Positions 12,491 to 21,463 of a stretch of DNA of 64,000 bases are shown piece by piece. A program made the translations under genes and the position numbers. Position 1 is the first letter of the stretch; every line of letters begins with the position of its first letter. Source of the stretch: Dermatophilus congolensis (GTDB lineage: Bacteria > Actinomycetota > Actinomycetes > Actinomycetales > Dermatophilaceae); assembly GCA_030538115.1 (NCBI GenBank), contig JAUNUP010000001.1, positions 124,001 through 188,000 on the forward strand. The letters are read 5' to 3'. A model generated the notes under the pieces. The model was not told the DNA's origin, searched no databases, and saw only the letters and a list, made by a program, of their open reading frames with translations.

Positions 12491-12505
12491 CCTGCCGAAA
12501 ACCTC

Positions 12506-12535
12506 TTGACTGTGATCTGTGATCACATCTACGGT
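12506..12535 (+). promoter_or_regulatory. imino-acid operon promoter with overlapping GntR operator
   Basis: TTGACT (12506-12511) and TACGGT (12530-12535), 18 bp apart, fit an actinobacterial housekeeping promoter. Inside the spacer lies the 10-bp palindrome TGTGATCACA (12518-12527), preceded by a half copy TGTGATCT (12511-12518). A bound repressor here would cover both hexamers. The RidA start follows 41 nt later. Confidence 0.62.
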
Positions 12536-12576
12536 GAGGCTCATCCACTTGCGGAGACATTGCAGGAGCCACTCAC

Positions 12577-12975
12577 ATGACCGTCCATCCTTCGCCCGAC
12601 CACGAATTGGTCCGGTTGCCTTCAACGCCGGCCGCCGCGCCGTACTCGAACGCATCGGTCCTGGACCGCCTCATCTTCACCGCCGGTGTGCTCCCCGTGC
12701 GAGGGGACGGGACCACGCCCGATGAATTCGCGGACCAGGTTCGACAGGCACTGGGCAACCTCGAGCAGGTGTTGGCTGCAGCCGGCGCCGACTGGGGAAG
12801 CGTCCTCAAGGTCAACGGATACGTCACCGACATCCAACGCCTTCCTGAGCTCAACGCCGTCTATACCGAGGTCCTCGGGATCGACGCGTTGCCGCCGCGC
12901 ACGACGGTCGAGGTGCCGCGGTTCCGCGGGGCAACCATGGTCGAGTTCGACGCCGTCGCCTATCGCCGAGCCTGA
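12577..12975 (+). CDS. RidA/YjgF family enamine-imine deaminase
   Basis: A 132-residue RidA-fold protein; family members form trimers and hydrolyse reactive imines to ketones and ammonia. The hallmark Arg is present in LPPRTTVEVPRF (Arg108), with the conserved Gly-x-V-T-D-I segment before it. As first gene of an operon holding two FAD amino-acid/amine oxidases, it would take the imine released by one of them. That role follows from family chemistry and context and is not proven by the sequence. The ATG has AGGAG 8 nt upstream. Twenty-seven nt separate it from the next gene. Confidence 0.85.
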   Translation: MTVHPSPDHELVRLPSTPAAAPYSNASVLDRLIFTAGVLPVRGDGTTPDEFADQVRQALGNLEQVLAAAGADWGSVLKVNGYVTDIQRLPELNAVYTEVLGIDALPPRTTVEVPRFRGATMVEFDAVAYRRA

Positions 12976-13002
12976 ATCCGACACCTCGAACGGAGTGAAC
13001 AC

Positions 13003-14286
13003 GTGAAGATCACAGTCATCGGCGCCGGCGTCATCGGTTTGGCCTGCGCCTACGAGTTGTCGTTCCGAGGTCATGACGTAACCGTGCTCGACGCGGGTGC
13101 GGTCGGAGCCGGGGGTTCGGCCGGCAACGCCGGATGGATCACCCCCTTCCTGTCCGCGCCTCGCGCCGCCCCCGGCGCCGTCGGGGACGCGGTGCGCAGC
13201 TTCACCAGCGCGTCGGGTCCCGCTCGCATGCGTCCCCATGCCGAGCCGGCCTTCGCGTCGTGGGTCCTCCGGTTCCTGCGTGCGAGCTCTGCCCGGCGTA
13301 GCGGACGCACCCTCGTGGCGTTGCAGGAACTCGCGAGTCGAACCCACCCGGCCGTCGACCGATTGCTCGAGCGAGGCGTGGAGTTCGAGCACTATCGCGA
13401 CGGTCTCGCCGTCGTTTTCAAGAACGATGCCAATCTCGACAGTTACCACGCGTTGGCCTCGAAGATGAGACGGCTCGGCTACGCCGGGGGCATCTCGACC
13501 TACCGCGGATCCGAGGTGGTCGACTTCGACCCTGCGATCGCTCGTGGCGTCGCCGGGGTGATGCATCTGGAGACCGAGCGCCACGTCCGACCCGAGAGTT
13601 TGAGCGCCGGACTGGCAGCGGCACTGCGGGCCAACGGTGGCCGGGTCTTCGAGCACGATGCCGTCACCGAGATCCGTGCGGTGCGAGGGGGGCGCTGGGA
13701 GACGGCCACTGTCGGCGGGCGCGAGTCCCGTGAGGACCTCACCTGCGACACAGTCATCGTGGCGGCCGGATTCCCGAGCCGTGATCTGCTCAGGCCCCTC
13801 GGGGTCGACGTGCCGCTCGAGGCGGCCAAGGGAACCAGCATGACCGCCGTGGGTGAGGGCGTCGCGCCGAGTCACCCGTTGAAGCTCTACGAGAGCATGG
13901 TCGCCTGCTCTCCGTTCCGCAGCGGCGTTCGGCTCTCTGGCACTTTCGACGTCGGTCGCCGTGACTTCGACATGAATCGCAAGCGACTCAAGATGGTCGT
14001 GGACCAAGGACTCACCTACCTCGAGACGTGGCGACCGACCAAGGTCGAGGTCGACTGGGTCGGACATCGCCCCACCTCGGTCGACGATGCCCCGATCATC
14101 GGCGCGGTTCCGGGCCTACCCGGTCTCTACATCGCCACCGGGCACGGAACGCTGGGCGTCACGCTGGCCCCGGTGACCGGTGATCTGGTGGCACGCGAGA
14201 TCGACACCGGTGCCACGGAGTCACTGCTCGAGCCGTTCCGCCTCACCCGCTTCCGCTCCCCCATGAGACGTTCAGCCCCGGCCTGA
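13003..14286 (+). CDS. DadA-like FAD-dependent amino-acid oxidase/dehydrogenase
   Basis: A 427-residue flavoprotein of the D-amino-acid oxidase (DAO, DadA/GlcD-oxidase-like) fold. The N-terminal FAD-binding motif is VIGAGVIGLACAYELSFRGHDVTVLD, followed by GGSAGNAGWITP as in DadA and D-hydroxyproline dehydrogenases. The C-terminal GHRPTSVDDAPIIGAVPG...YIATGHGTLGVTLAP closes the flavin site. The reaction expected is oxidation of a D-amino or secondary (imino) acid to an imine; electrons may go to oxygen or to the respiratory chain. Neighbours suggest a D-proline, hydroxyproline or N-methylproline type substrate. The GTG start has CGGAG upstream. The exact substrate cannot be told from sequence alone. 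Confidence 0.8.
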   Translation: MKITVIGAGVIGLACAYELSFRGHDVTVLDAGAVGAGGSAGNAGWITPFLSAPRAAPGAVGDAVRSFTSASGPARMRPHAEPAFASWVLRFLRASSARRSGRTLVALQELASRTHPAVDRLLERGVEFEHYRDGLAVVFKNDANLDSYHALASKMRRLGYAGGISTYRGSEVVDFDPAIARGVAGVMHLETERHVRPESLSAGLAAALRANGGRVFEHDAVTEIRAVRGGRWETATVGGRESREDLTCDTVIVAAGFPSRDLLRPLGVDVPLEAAKGTSMTAVGEGVAPSHPLKLYESMVACSPFRSGVRLSGTFDVGRRDFDMNRKRLKMVVDQGLTYLETWRPTKVEVDWVGHRPTSVDDAPIIGAVPGLPGLYIATGHGTLGVTLAPVTGDLVAREIDTGATESLLEPFRLTRFRSPMRRSAPA

Positions 14287-14338
14287 AGGGTCGCGTCAGC
14301 CCACCCAGTCCACGCAATTCCCGACAGAGGAGAACCCG

Positions 14339-15991
14339 ATGCCCGCCGCTAGCCACCCCATCGCCGGCAACTTCAACGTCCCGGTGCCACAGAACGAGCC
14401 TGTCAACGACCTCTCCCCCGGTTCACCCGAGGCCGAGTCCCTGCGAGCCGAGATCAAGCGCCTCGCCTCGATGACCCGGGACATCCCGATGCAGATCGGC
14501 GGCGAGTTGATCTATACGGAGCAGACCCAGCCTGTCGTCTGCCCCCACGATCACGCACTGGTATTGGGCAACCTGAGTCTCGCGAACGAGTCCCACGTGC
14601 GCGCAGCCATCGATTCGGCACTGGCTGCGCGTGAGTCCTGGTCGCGGATGCCCTGGTGGGAGCGGATCAGCATCTTCCTCCGAGCGGCTGAGCTCATCAC
14701 CCACAAGTATCGGGACGAGGTCAACGCGGCCACGATGCTCAACCAGTCGAAGACCTTTCACCAAGCCGAGATCGACGGTGTCTGTGAGTTGGCCGACCTG
14801 CTCCGCTTCAATGCGCACTACGCGCAGGAGATCTACGAGAAGCAGCCCGTCAACACCCAGGGCGAGAACAACTACCTCGACCAGCGCGGACTCGAGGGAT
14901 TCGTGCTCGCGATCACACCCTTCAACTTCACCAACATCGCGGGCAACCTCCCGGCCACTGCAGCGATGATGGGCAACACGGTGGTGTGGAAGCCCTCGGA
15001 GAAGTCCGCGTTCAGCACGGACGTGATCCGGCGCATCTTCGAAGAGGCAGGCTTGCCGCCCGGCGTGATCAACACCGTGCACGGCGACGGCAAGATGGTC
15101 GCCGACATCGCCTTGGCCCACCCTCAGTTCGCGGGCCTCGCTTTCACCGGCTCGACACAGGTGTTCCGTTCGCTGTGGAAGAAGGCCGCCGAGCACATCG
15201 ACGACTACCGCAGCTATCCGCGGCTCGTGGGCGAGACCGGGGGCAAGAACGCCGTCATCGTGCACCGCTCCGCAGACCCGCAGGCCGTCAAGACCGGCCT
15301 CACTCGGGGGACATTCGAATTCCAGGGGCAGAAGTGCTCTGCCGCCTCTCGGGCCTACGTCGCGCGAAGCGTGTGGAACCAGATGAAAGACGAGTACGTC
15401 GCCCAGATCGAGTCACTCCAGGTCGGGGATGTCTATGAGCACTCGACTTTCGTCGGGGCGCTGATCGACGAAGCCGCGTTCGACCGCCTCACAGATGCCA
15501 TCAGCCGCGCCAAAGAACTCGACTCGCACACCCTGATCGCGGGTGGCACCAGCGACAAGTCCAAGGGCTACTTCGTGCGCCCGACTGTGTTCGAATCCAC
15601 CGATCCGACGGCTTTCACGTTCACCACCGAGTTCTTCGGACCGCTCGTGACGGTCTACGTCTACGACGACGAGAAGGAAGGAGCCTGGGAGGAGGTCTTG
15701 CGACTGGCCGACGACACCAGCCCCTATGGGCTGACCTGCTCGGTCTACTGCAACGACCGTCAGGCGCTCAGTGTCGCGATCGATCTCTTGCGTGACACCT
15801 CGGGCTATCTCGCGATCAACGACAAGCCGGCCGGTATGTCGATCGGCAAACAGCAGTTCGCCGGCGCCCGGGCATCGGGCACCAACGACAAGATCGGATC
15901 GCCGCTCGCGTTGCAGCGCTGGGTCAGCGGACGGTTCATCAAGGAAAACCTCAACCCCGACACCGACTTCAGCTACGCCTACATGGGCTGA
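14339..15991 (+). CDS. pruA: delta-1-pyrroline-5-carboxylate (L-glutamate gamma-semialdehyde) dehydrogenase
   Basis: A 550-residue aldehyde dehydrogenase of the P5CDH type, oxidising glutamate semialdehyde to glutamate with NAD+. Seen: the N-terminal region conserved in eukaryote-like and actinobacterial P5CDHs, TPFNFTNIAGNLPATAAMMGNTVVWKPS (cofactor pocket), FTGST, the general base in GETGGKN (Glu299) and the nucleophile in FQGQKCSA (Cys333). The C-terminal segment GARASGTNDKIGSP also fits. Length is normal and no PRODH domain is fused. It is the one enzyme here whose substrate is well defined, and it points the operon toward glutamate. 4-hydroxy-P5C is a possible alternative substrate. GAGGAG lies before the ATG. 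No proline dehydrogenase gene is in the window. Confidence 0.9.
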   Translation: MPAASHPIAGNFNVPVPQNEPVNDLSPGSPEAESLRAEIKRLASMTRDIPMQIGGELIYTEQTQPVVCPHDHALVLGNLSLANESHVRAAIDSALAARESWSRMPWWERISIFLRAAELITHKYRDEVNAATMLNQSKTFHQAEIDGVCELADLLRFNAHYAQEIYEKQPVNTQGENNYLDQRGLEGFVLAITPFNFTNIAGNLPATAAMMGNTVVWKPSEKSAFSTDVIRRIFEEAGLPPGVINTVHGDGKMVADIALAHPQFAGLAFTGSTQVFRSLWKKAAEHIDDYRSYPRLVGETGGKNAVIVHRSADPQAVKTGLTRGTFEFQGQKCSAASRAYVARSVWNQMKDEYVAQIESLQVGDVYEHSTFVGALIDEAAFDRLTDAISRAKELDSHTLIAGGTSDKSKGYFVRPTVFESTDPTAFTFTTEFFGPLVTVYVYDDEKEGAWEEVLRLADDTSPYGLTCSVYCNDRQALSVAIDLLRDTSGYLAINDKPAGMSIGKQQFAGARASGTNDKIGSPLALQRWVSGRFIKENLNPDTDFSYAYMG

Positions 15992-16013
15992 CCGAGCGTC
16001 CCGGAGCGAGAAA

Positions 16014-18065
16014 ATGTCTCAACCCCTCTCAAGGAACGACCCTCTCTTGGATCCCTTCCAGATCAAGGGTCTCCGGCTGAAGAATCGCGTCGTCTCGACC
16101 TCTCATGAGCCGGCGTACGCCGAGGGCGGCCTGCCCACGGAGCGGTATCTGCGCTACCACCTCGAGAAAGCCCGGGGCGGTCTGTCGCTGACCATGATGG
16201 GCGGTGCCGCATGCGTCGCTCCGGAGTCGCCGGCCTTCGTCAACAACATCGCTCTCTATAACGACGAGGTCGTCCCGCACCTGGCGAGGATCGCGGATGC
16301 CGTGCACGAACACGACACCGCGGTGATGGTGCAGGTCACCCATGCAGGGCGGCGCACGACGAACTACGCCGGCGACTGGCTCCCGATCGTGTCGGCTTCG
16401 GGCGAACGTGAACCGCAGCATCGGGCGTTCCCCAAGATCGCCGAAGACTGGGACCTCGAGCGCATCGCCACGGCGTACGCAGACGGGGCCGAGAAGTGCA
16501 AGGCGGCCGGCATCGACGGCATCGAGCTGATGGCCAACGGCCACCTGCTGGATCAGTTCTGGTCACCCGCCACCAACCATCGCGACGACGAGTGGGGCGG
16601 CGACTTCGAGGGACGGATGCGCTTCCCGTTGGCGGTCATTCGGGCGATCCGCGAGCGAGTCGGGGACGACTACATCGTGGGTGTGCGTATGGCGGTGGAC
16701 GAGGTGAGACCCGGAGGCTTGGAGACCGAGGGTGGACTGGCGGTGGCCAGGCGCCTCATCGAGACGGGCGTGGACTTCTTGAGCGTCCTGCGCGGCAGCC
16801 TCGACACGGACGACAACTTGTCCCGGATCATCGCGCCGATGGGCACTCCGAGCGCCGCACACCTGAAGTTCGCGGCCGAGATCAAGCGACAGCTCGACGT
16901 GCCGGTTATGCATGCGGGAAGGATCGCCGACTTGGCGACCGCCCGGTTCGCGATCAGCGAAGGCATGCTCGACCTGGTCGGGATGACCAGGGCCCACATC
17001 GCAGATCCGCACCTGATGCAGCACTTGCACAACCGCACCGAAGACCGGATTCGGCCATGCGTGGGCGCCGGCTACTGCATCGACCGCATCTATGACGGCG
17101 CGGATGCGCTGTGCCTGCACAACCCGGCCACCGGTCGCGAGACCATGCTGCCGCACGTGATCACACCGGCCGCAAGCACGAAAAAGGCCGTCGTGGTGGG
17201 AGCAGGTCCCGGTGGTCTCGAAGCGGCTCGGGTGCTCGCTGAGCGCGGCCACGACGTGACCGTTTTCGAGGCCCAGTCCGGCCCGGGAGGGCAGATCGCG
17301 ATCGCAGCCAAGTCGGAGAGCCGACGGGATCTCATCGGTATCACCGACTGGCGGGCACAGGAATGCGCCCGGCTCGGCGTCAAGCTGCGGTACAACCGTT
17401 TCGTCGATGGTGACGAGGTGCTCGCCGAAGACCCCGACGTGGTGATCGTGGCGAGCGGCGGTATACCGAACACCTCGGGATTTGCAGGTCCCGAGCACCT
17501 GATCACCGATGGAATGCAGATCCTCGGCGGCGAGGTGAGCCCGAGAAAAAGGGTGCTCCTCTTCGATGACAACGGTGACCACCAGGGCATGAGTGTCGCG
17601 CAGATGGTGGCCGAGGCGGGGGCCACGCTCGAGATCGTCACTCCCGAACGCGTGGTGGCCCCGCTCGTCGGCGCAAGCACCCATCCGCTCTACTTCAGGT
17701 CGTTCGCCGAGCACGATGTCCGGATCACCGTCAACACCAGGGTGACCGCAGTGGCGAAGCACCCTGAGGGCGGGCTCGAGGTCACCCTCGTGGACGAATA
17801 CGGCGGCCGGTCCTCGACGCGTGTCGTCGACCAACTCATCGTCGAACACGGGACAACACCGATCGATGACGTCTATTTCGAACTCAGGGACCGCTCCCGC
17901 AACCAGGGAGCCGTCGACCAGGGCGCCCTCTTGCGCCTGGAACCGCAGGATGTCGTGCGCAACGACCAAGGCCGCTTCCAGTTGTTCCGCGTCGGAGACG
18001 CCGTCAACAGCCGCAACATCCACGCGGCGATTCTCGACTCCTACCGCCTCTGCTTGGCGATCTGA
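16014..18065 (+). CDS. NADH:flavin oxidoreductase, N-methylproline demethylase-like (TMADH/DCR family)
   Basis: A 683-residue multidomain flavoprotein. Residues about 1-345 form an OYE-type FMN barrel (FQIKGLRLKNRVVSTSHE; NHRDDEWGGDFEGRMRF). Then comes a short iron-sulfur segment, and from about 385 a Rossmann FAD/NAD domain (VVVGAGPGGLEAARVLAERGHDVTVFE). This is the layout of trimethylamine dehydrogenase and 2,4-dienoyl-CoA reductase. The iron-sulfur motif is atypical: Cys349, Ala352, Cys355, Cys367, so the second of the four usual cysteines is Ala. I recall proteins with a similar CVGA-x-Y-C motif being annotated as N-methylproline demethylases. Such an enzyme would strip a methyl group from an N-methylated imino acid. 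The ATG at 16014 has GGAGCGAG upstream. Confidence 0.75.
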   Translation: MSQPLSRNDPLLDPFQIKGLRLKNRVVSTSHEPAYAEGGLPTERYLRYHLEKARGGLSLTMMGGAACVAPESPAFVNNIALYNDEVVPHLARIADAVHEHDTAVMVQVTHAGRRTTNYAGDWLPIVSASGEREPQHRAFPKIAEDWDLERIATAYADGAEKCKAAGIDGIELMANGHLLDQFWSPATNHRDDEWGGDFEGRMRFPLAVIRAIRERVGDDYIVGVRMAVDEVRPGGLETEGGLAVARRLIETGVDFLSVLRGSLDTDDNLSRIIAPMGTPSAAHLKFAAEIKRQLDVPVMHAGRIADLATARFAISEGMLDLVGMTRAHIADPHLMQHLHNRTEDRIRPCVGAGYCIDRIYDGADALCLHNPATGRETMLPHVITPAASTKKAVVVGAGPGGLEAARVLAERGHDVTVFEAQSGPGGQIAIAAKSESRRDLIGITDWRAQECARLGVKLRYNRFVDGDEVLAEDPDVVIVASGGIPNTSGFAGPEHLITDGMQILGGEVSPRKRVLLFDDNGDHQGMSVAQMVAEAGATLEIVTPERVVAPLVGASTHPLYFRSFAEHDVRITVNTRVTAVAKHPEGGLEVTLVDEYGGRSSTRVVDQLIVEHGTTPIDDVYFELRDRSRNQGAVDQGALLRLEPQDVVRNDQGRFQLFRVGDAVNSRNIHAAILDSYRLCLAI

Positions 18066-18075
18066 GAGGTATGCC

Positions 18076-19464
18076 ATGACCCGCACACGTGACTCGATCC
18101 TCGATGCCGTCATCATCGGCGGCGGACTCGCCGGCCTTTCGGCCGCGCACCGACTCCGGCATCGCGACATCCTGCTGCTTGAGCGCAACAATCGATTCGG
18201 TGGTCGGATTCGCTCCGAACGCCGCGGCCGGTATTGGCTCAACTGGGGCGGCCACGTCTTCAACGGCCCAGGCACCGCCACCGGGGACCTACTGGCCTCG
18301 GTCGGTCTCGACAGCACCCCAGTGCCGGGCAGCCTCGCAGGACTTGCCATGAACGGCAAACTCCTGACCAAGGGTCGGGTCGAGACCTACCCCTTCCGGA
18401 TACCGATGTCGTGGTCCGATCGTGCGGCGCTGGTCCGGGCGGGCGCGAGGGTCAGGCTCGCCGGACTCAAGTACGCCCGCCTGTCGACCCCGATCGACGG
18501 TGAGGACTACCGCGTTCGCCAGCAGCGCATCTATGACTACGAGGGAGACCGGACCTTCACCGACTATGTCGGTGAGCTCCCCGTCGACGCGGATGCTCTC
18601 TTCCGTCCGACGGTCAGCCGCTCGGCCGGCGATCCTGAGCAGGTCTCCGCAGGCGCCGGGATCGGCTACTTCCACCTGGTCTGGGACCGCTCGGGTGGCC
18701 TGTCCCGACACATCATCGGCGGCCCATCGACGCTCACCGAGACGGTGGCCGCCGGATTGGGGGACTCCGCCCTTCTAGGCGCCCAGGTACAAGAGGTCGT
18801 GCACGCTGCCGACCACGTGGTCGTGCGCTACCACCACGACGGATCCGAACACGAGGTGCGGGCGAGATACGCCGTACTCGCCACCACTGCGCCGGTCGCC
18901 CGGAAGGTGGCCCCCGACCTGGAGAGCGACGTAGCCCAAGCCCTCGACCAGTTGCACTACGGTCCCTACGTCGTCGCGGCCTTCCTCACGAATGAGAACA
19001 GTCGACAGGTGTGGGACGACTCCTACGCCATCGCCACTCCGAAGCGTGCCTTCAACGTGTTCTTCAACATGTCCAGCACCATGCGGGCCGCCGAGCCGAC
19101 CCGGGGAGTGGGCAGCAGCATCATGGCTTTCTCCCCCGCGCGCTTCGCCAGGCCCCTACTGGAATTGGACGACGAGGGGATCTTGCAGGCCTACTACCGG
19201 GATCTCGACGACATCTTCCCGGGCTTCTCCGACAAGGTCGTCGAAGCACAGGTCCAGCGGTGGCATCAGGGCTTGGCCTATTGCTTCCCTGGCCGTGGCA
19301 GGCTCCAGGCCGCATTGACGCGTCGCTCCAGCCGGATCCTGCTGGCCGGCGACTACCTCGGAACCTGGTACACCGAGACCGCGATCCAATCCGGTTTCGC
19401 CGCAGCCCAAGACATCCTCAGCTCGCTGGCTGTACCGGACCTCAGTTACCCCTCGACCCTCTGA
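18076..19464 (+). CDS. flavin-containing amine oxidase-like protein
   Basis: A 462-residue protein of the flavin amine oxidase/protoporphyrinogen-oxidase-like fold. The N-terminal dinucleotide motif is AVIIGGGLAGLSAAHRL followed by LLERNNRFGGRIRSE. The C-terminal flavin segment is ILLAGDYLGTWYTETAIQSGFAAAQDI, typical of monoamine oxidases and related dehydrogenases. Family members oxidise primary, secondary or tertiary amines. It begins 10 nt after the demethylase-like gene, with GAGAGGT upstream, so the two are surely cotranscribed. It is the second flavin amine-type oxidase in the operon, which suggests two successive C-N oxidations. Its substrate is unknown. Confidence 0.75.
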   Translation: MTRTRDSILDAVIIGGGLAGLSAAHRLRHRDILLLERNNRFGGRIRSERRGRYWLNWGGHVFNGPGTATGDLLASVGLDSTPVPGSLAGLAMNGKLLTKGRVETYPFRIPMSWSDRAALVRAGARVRLAGLKYARLSTPIDGEDYRVRQQRIYDYEGDRTFTDYVGELPVDADALFRPTVSRSAGDPEQVSAGAGIGYFHLVWDRSGGLSRHIIGGPSTLTETVAAGLGDSALLGAQVQEVVHAADHVVVRYHHDGSEHEVRARYAVLATTAPVARKVAPDLESDVAQALDQLHYGPYVVAAFLTNENSRQVWDDSYAIATPKRAFNVFFNMSSTMRAAEPTRGVGSSIMAFSPARFARPLLELDDEGILQAYYRDLDDIFPGFSDKVVEAQVQRWHQGLAYCFPGRGRLQAALTRRSSRILLAGDYLGTWYTETAIQSGFAAAQDILSSLAVPDLSYPSTL

Positions 19465-19503
19465 CCCCTGCACCGCTTGCGCTATCCCACAAGGAGATTC
19501 ACC

Positions 19504-20259
19504 ATGGCTGACTTGACCGGCAAGGTCGCACTCATCACCGGCGCCGCCCGCGGCCAGGGCGGAGCCGAGGCTCGGCTCTTCGCCTCCTCGGGAGCGAAGG
19601 TCGTCATCGCGGACGTACTCGACGAGGCTGCGCAGGCTCTCGCCGAGGAACTGGGCGACGCTGCCATCGCCTGCCATCTCGACGTGAGTGACCCCGACCA
19701 GTGGAAGGCAGCGCTCCAAAGCGGCATCGACGCTTTCGGCAAGGTCGACGTGCTCGTCAACAACGCCGGGATCTACTTCCAGGCACCAATCACCGAGACC
19801 CCGCTCGAACGCTATCGCCTGCTCATCGACGTGAACCAGATCGGAGTGTTCCTCGGCATGCAGACCCTGGCGCCGCACATGGCCGAATTGGGTCACGGGT
19901 CGATCGTGAACATCCTGTCGATATCGTCCTTCACACCGTTGGACCACACCGCCGCCTATGCCTCCACCAAGTCGGCGCTGCTCGGCCTGTCCAAGGCGGC
20001 CGTCGGCGAGTTGGGGCCGCTCGGCATCCGGGTCAACATGATCCACCCCGGTGGTGTGGCCACCGAGATGGGCGCCCCGGCCGGCGTTGTCCCCGAGGCA
20101 TACAACAAGGCTCCTCTCGGACGGATCGGACAGCCCAGTGAGATCGCGGCGGTCGCGGCGTTCCTTGCATCCGACGAGAGCTCCTACTGCAGCGGCGCCG
20201 AGATCCTCGTCGACGGAGGTTGGACCGTCGGGACGCGCAATCCCTGGCAGGAGTCGTAA
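19504..20259 (+). CDS. short-chain dehydrogenase/reductase (SDR)
   Basis: A 251-residue classical SDR. Seen: the cofactor motif TGAARGQGG near the N-terminus, NNAG, the catalytic Ser in the LSISSFTP region, and YASTK (Tyr and Lys), then the C-terminal YCSGAEILVDGGW. The acidic VIADVLD after strand 2 suggests NAD(H) preference. It would interconvert a hydroxyl and a keto group, for instance at a hydroxyproline-like ring carbon or a derived hydroxy acid; that link is inference. The ATG at 19504 has AAGGAG upstream, better than the further in-frame start. The stop TAA overlaps the next start (TAATG). Confidence 0.85.
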   Translation: MADLTGKVALITGAARGQGGAEARLFASSGAKVVIADVLDEAAQALAEELGDAAIACHLDVSDPDQWKAALQSGIDAFGKVDVLVNNAGIYFQAPITETPLERYRLLIDVNQIGVFLGMQTLAPHMAELGHGSIVNILSISSFTPLDHTAAYASTKSALLGLSKAAVGELGPLGIRVNMIHPGGVATEMGAPAGVVPEAYNKAPLGRIGQPSEIAAVAAFLASDESSYCSGAEILVDGGWTVGTRNPWQES

Positions 20260-21314
20260 TGGCCACGAAGCGGATGATCCAGGCCGTCGAGACCCACTCC
20301 GGCGAGCCGATGCGTGTCATCACCGGCGGCGTGGGCCACATCCCCGGTGACACCGTCTACGCACAGATGAAGTGGCTCGAAGAGAACGACGACAGCCTCC
20401 GCAAGTTCATGTTGCGGGAGCCCCGTGGCTATCCGCCCTTGTGCTGCAACCTGATCGTGCCGCCCAAACACCCCGACGCGGACATGGGCTTCATCATCAT
20501 GGAGCAGACCGAATACCCGATGATGAGTGGCGGCAACACGATCGCGGTGGCCACAGTGCTGCTGGAGACCGGCATGATCGAGATGCGGGAGCCGACAACC
20601 TCGTTCACGCTCGAGGCGCCTGCTGGGCTGATCGGAATCACTGCGGAGTGCCGTGACGGCAAAGTGCTCAACGTGACCTTCGAGAACGTGCCGGCGTTCT
20701 GCACCCACCGCGATGTCGTCCTCGAGGTGCCCGAACTCGGCACCGTGACGGTGGACGTCGCCTGGGGCGGGATGTTCTATGCGATCGCGGACATCTCCCA
20801 ATTCGAGGGTATGGAACTCACGCCCGACCGTGGGCGAGAGATAGCCCGAATCGGCGCCCTGATCCTCGGTGCCGCCCAGCAGCAGATCGAGGTGGAACAC
20901 CCCCACTATCCGGGTGTCGGCATCACCATCGTCGAACTGTCCGGCCCCACCCACAACCCGGAGGCCGACCGCAAGAACGCCGTGATGGTCGCCTCGGGTG
21001 AGGTCGACCTGACCGACCCGACGACCTGGACCGGCGGGCTCGACCGGTGTCCGTGCGGCACCGGCACCTGCGCCAAGATGGCCGTGCTCTACGACGAGGG
21101 GGCACTCGGCATCGGCGAGACATTCCGCCACGAAGGTCTTCTCGGCAATGTGTACACAGGACGCCTCGTCCGTGAAGTCACGGTCGAAGGGCGCCGAGCA
21201 GTCATCCCCACCATCAGTGGACGAGCCTGGATCACCGGCTACTCGACCTATGTCCTCGACCCGGAGGACCCCTTCCCCGAGGGCTTCACCATCGGAGACA
21301 TCTGGGCCACCTGA
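20259..21314 (+). CDS. proline racemase family enzyme with a Ser/Cys active-site pair
   Basis: A 351-residue member of the proline racemase superfamily (proline racemase, 4-hydroxyproline 2-epimerase, trans-3-hydroxyproline dehydratase). The two acid/base positions are readable. The first, normally Cys in an MCGHG-type motif, is Ser90 in MMSGGN. The second is the usual Cys266 in DRCPCGTGT. Cys/Cys enzymes are racemases or epimerases and Cys/Thr enzymes are dehydratases; Ser/Cys forms are a minority whose activity varies, so the exact reaction is open. Epimerisation of L-hydroxyproline (or its N-methyl form) to the D-isomer would feed the DadA-like oxidase encoded upstream. It is translationally coupled to the SDR gene (TAATG), with GGAG before the ATG. 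Confidence 0.83.
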   Translation: MATKRMIQAVETHSGEPMRVITGGVGHIPGDTVYAQMKWLEENDDSLRKFMLREPRGYPPLCCNLIVPPKHPDADMGFIIMEQTEYPMMSGGNTIAVATVLLETGMIEMREPTTSFTLEAPAGLIGITAECRDGKVLNVTFENVPAFCTHRDVVLEVPELGTVTVDVAWGGMFYAIADISQFEGMELTPDRGREIARIGALILGAAQQQIEVEHPHYPGVGITIVELSGPTHNPEADRKNAVMVASGEVDLTDPTTWTGGLDRCPCGTGTCAKMAVLYDEGALGIGETFRHEGLLGNVYTGRLVREVTVEGRRAVIPTISGRAWITGYSTYVLDPEDPFPEGFTIGDIWAT

Positions 21315-21463
21315 GCCCTGACACCGCCGGCATACCGGATCCCACCACCACGGGGATCGCGGACGCCTGCTGCACGCTCCACCACCGGCGTTCGGCTCAA
21401 CTGGCCGCCAACGAATCCACCCCCCGGGCTCCGCCATGCCCGGACGCAGCCCCGGAGGCTCTC

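Noticed and set aside
17157..17164. GTGATCAC inside the demethylase-like coding region
   Set aside because: Internal to a gene and an ordinary codon run; probably chance.
16563..18371. Very long open frames antisense to real genes (also 5064-7292 and 2503-4200)
   Set aside because: They mirror strong genes, lack ribosome sites and family motifs, and are expected from third-position GC bias.
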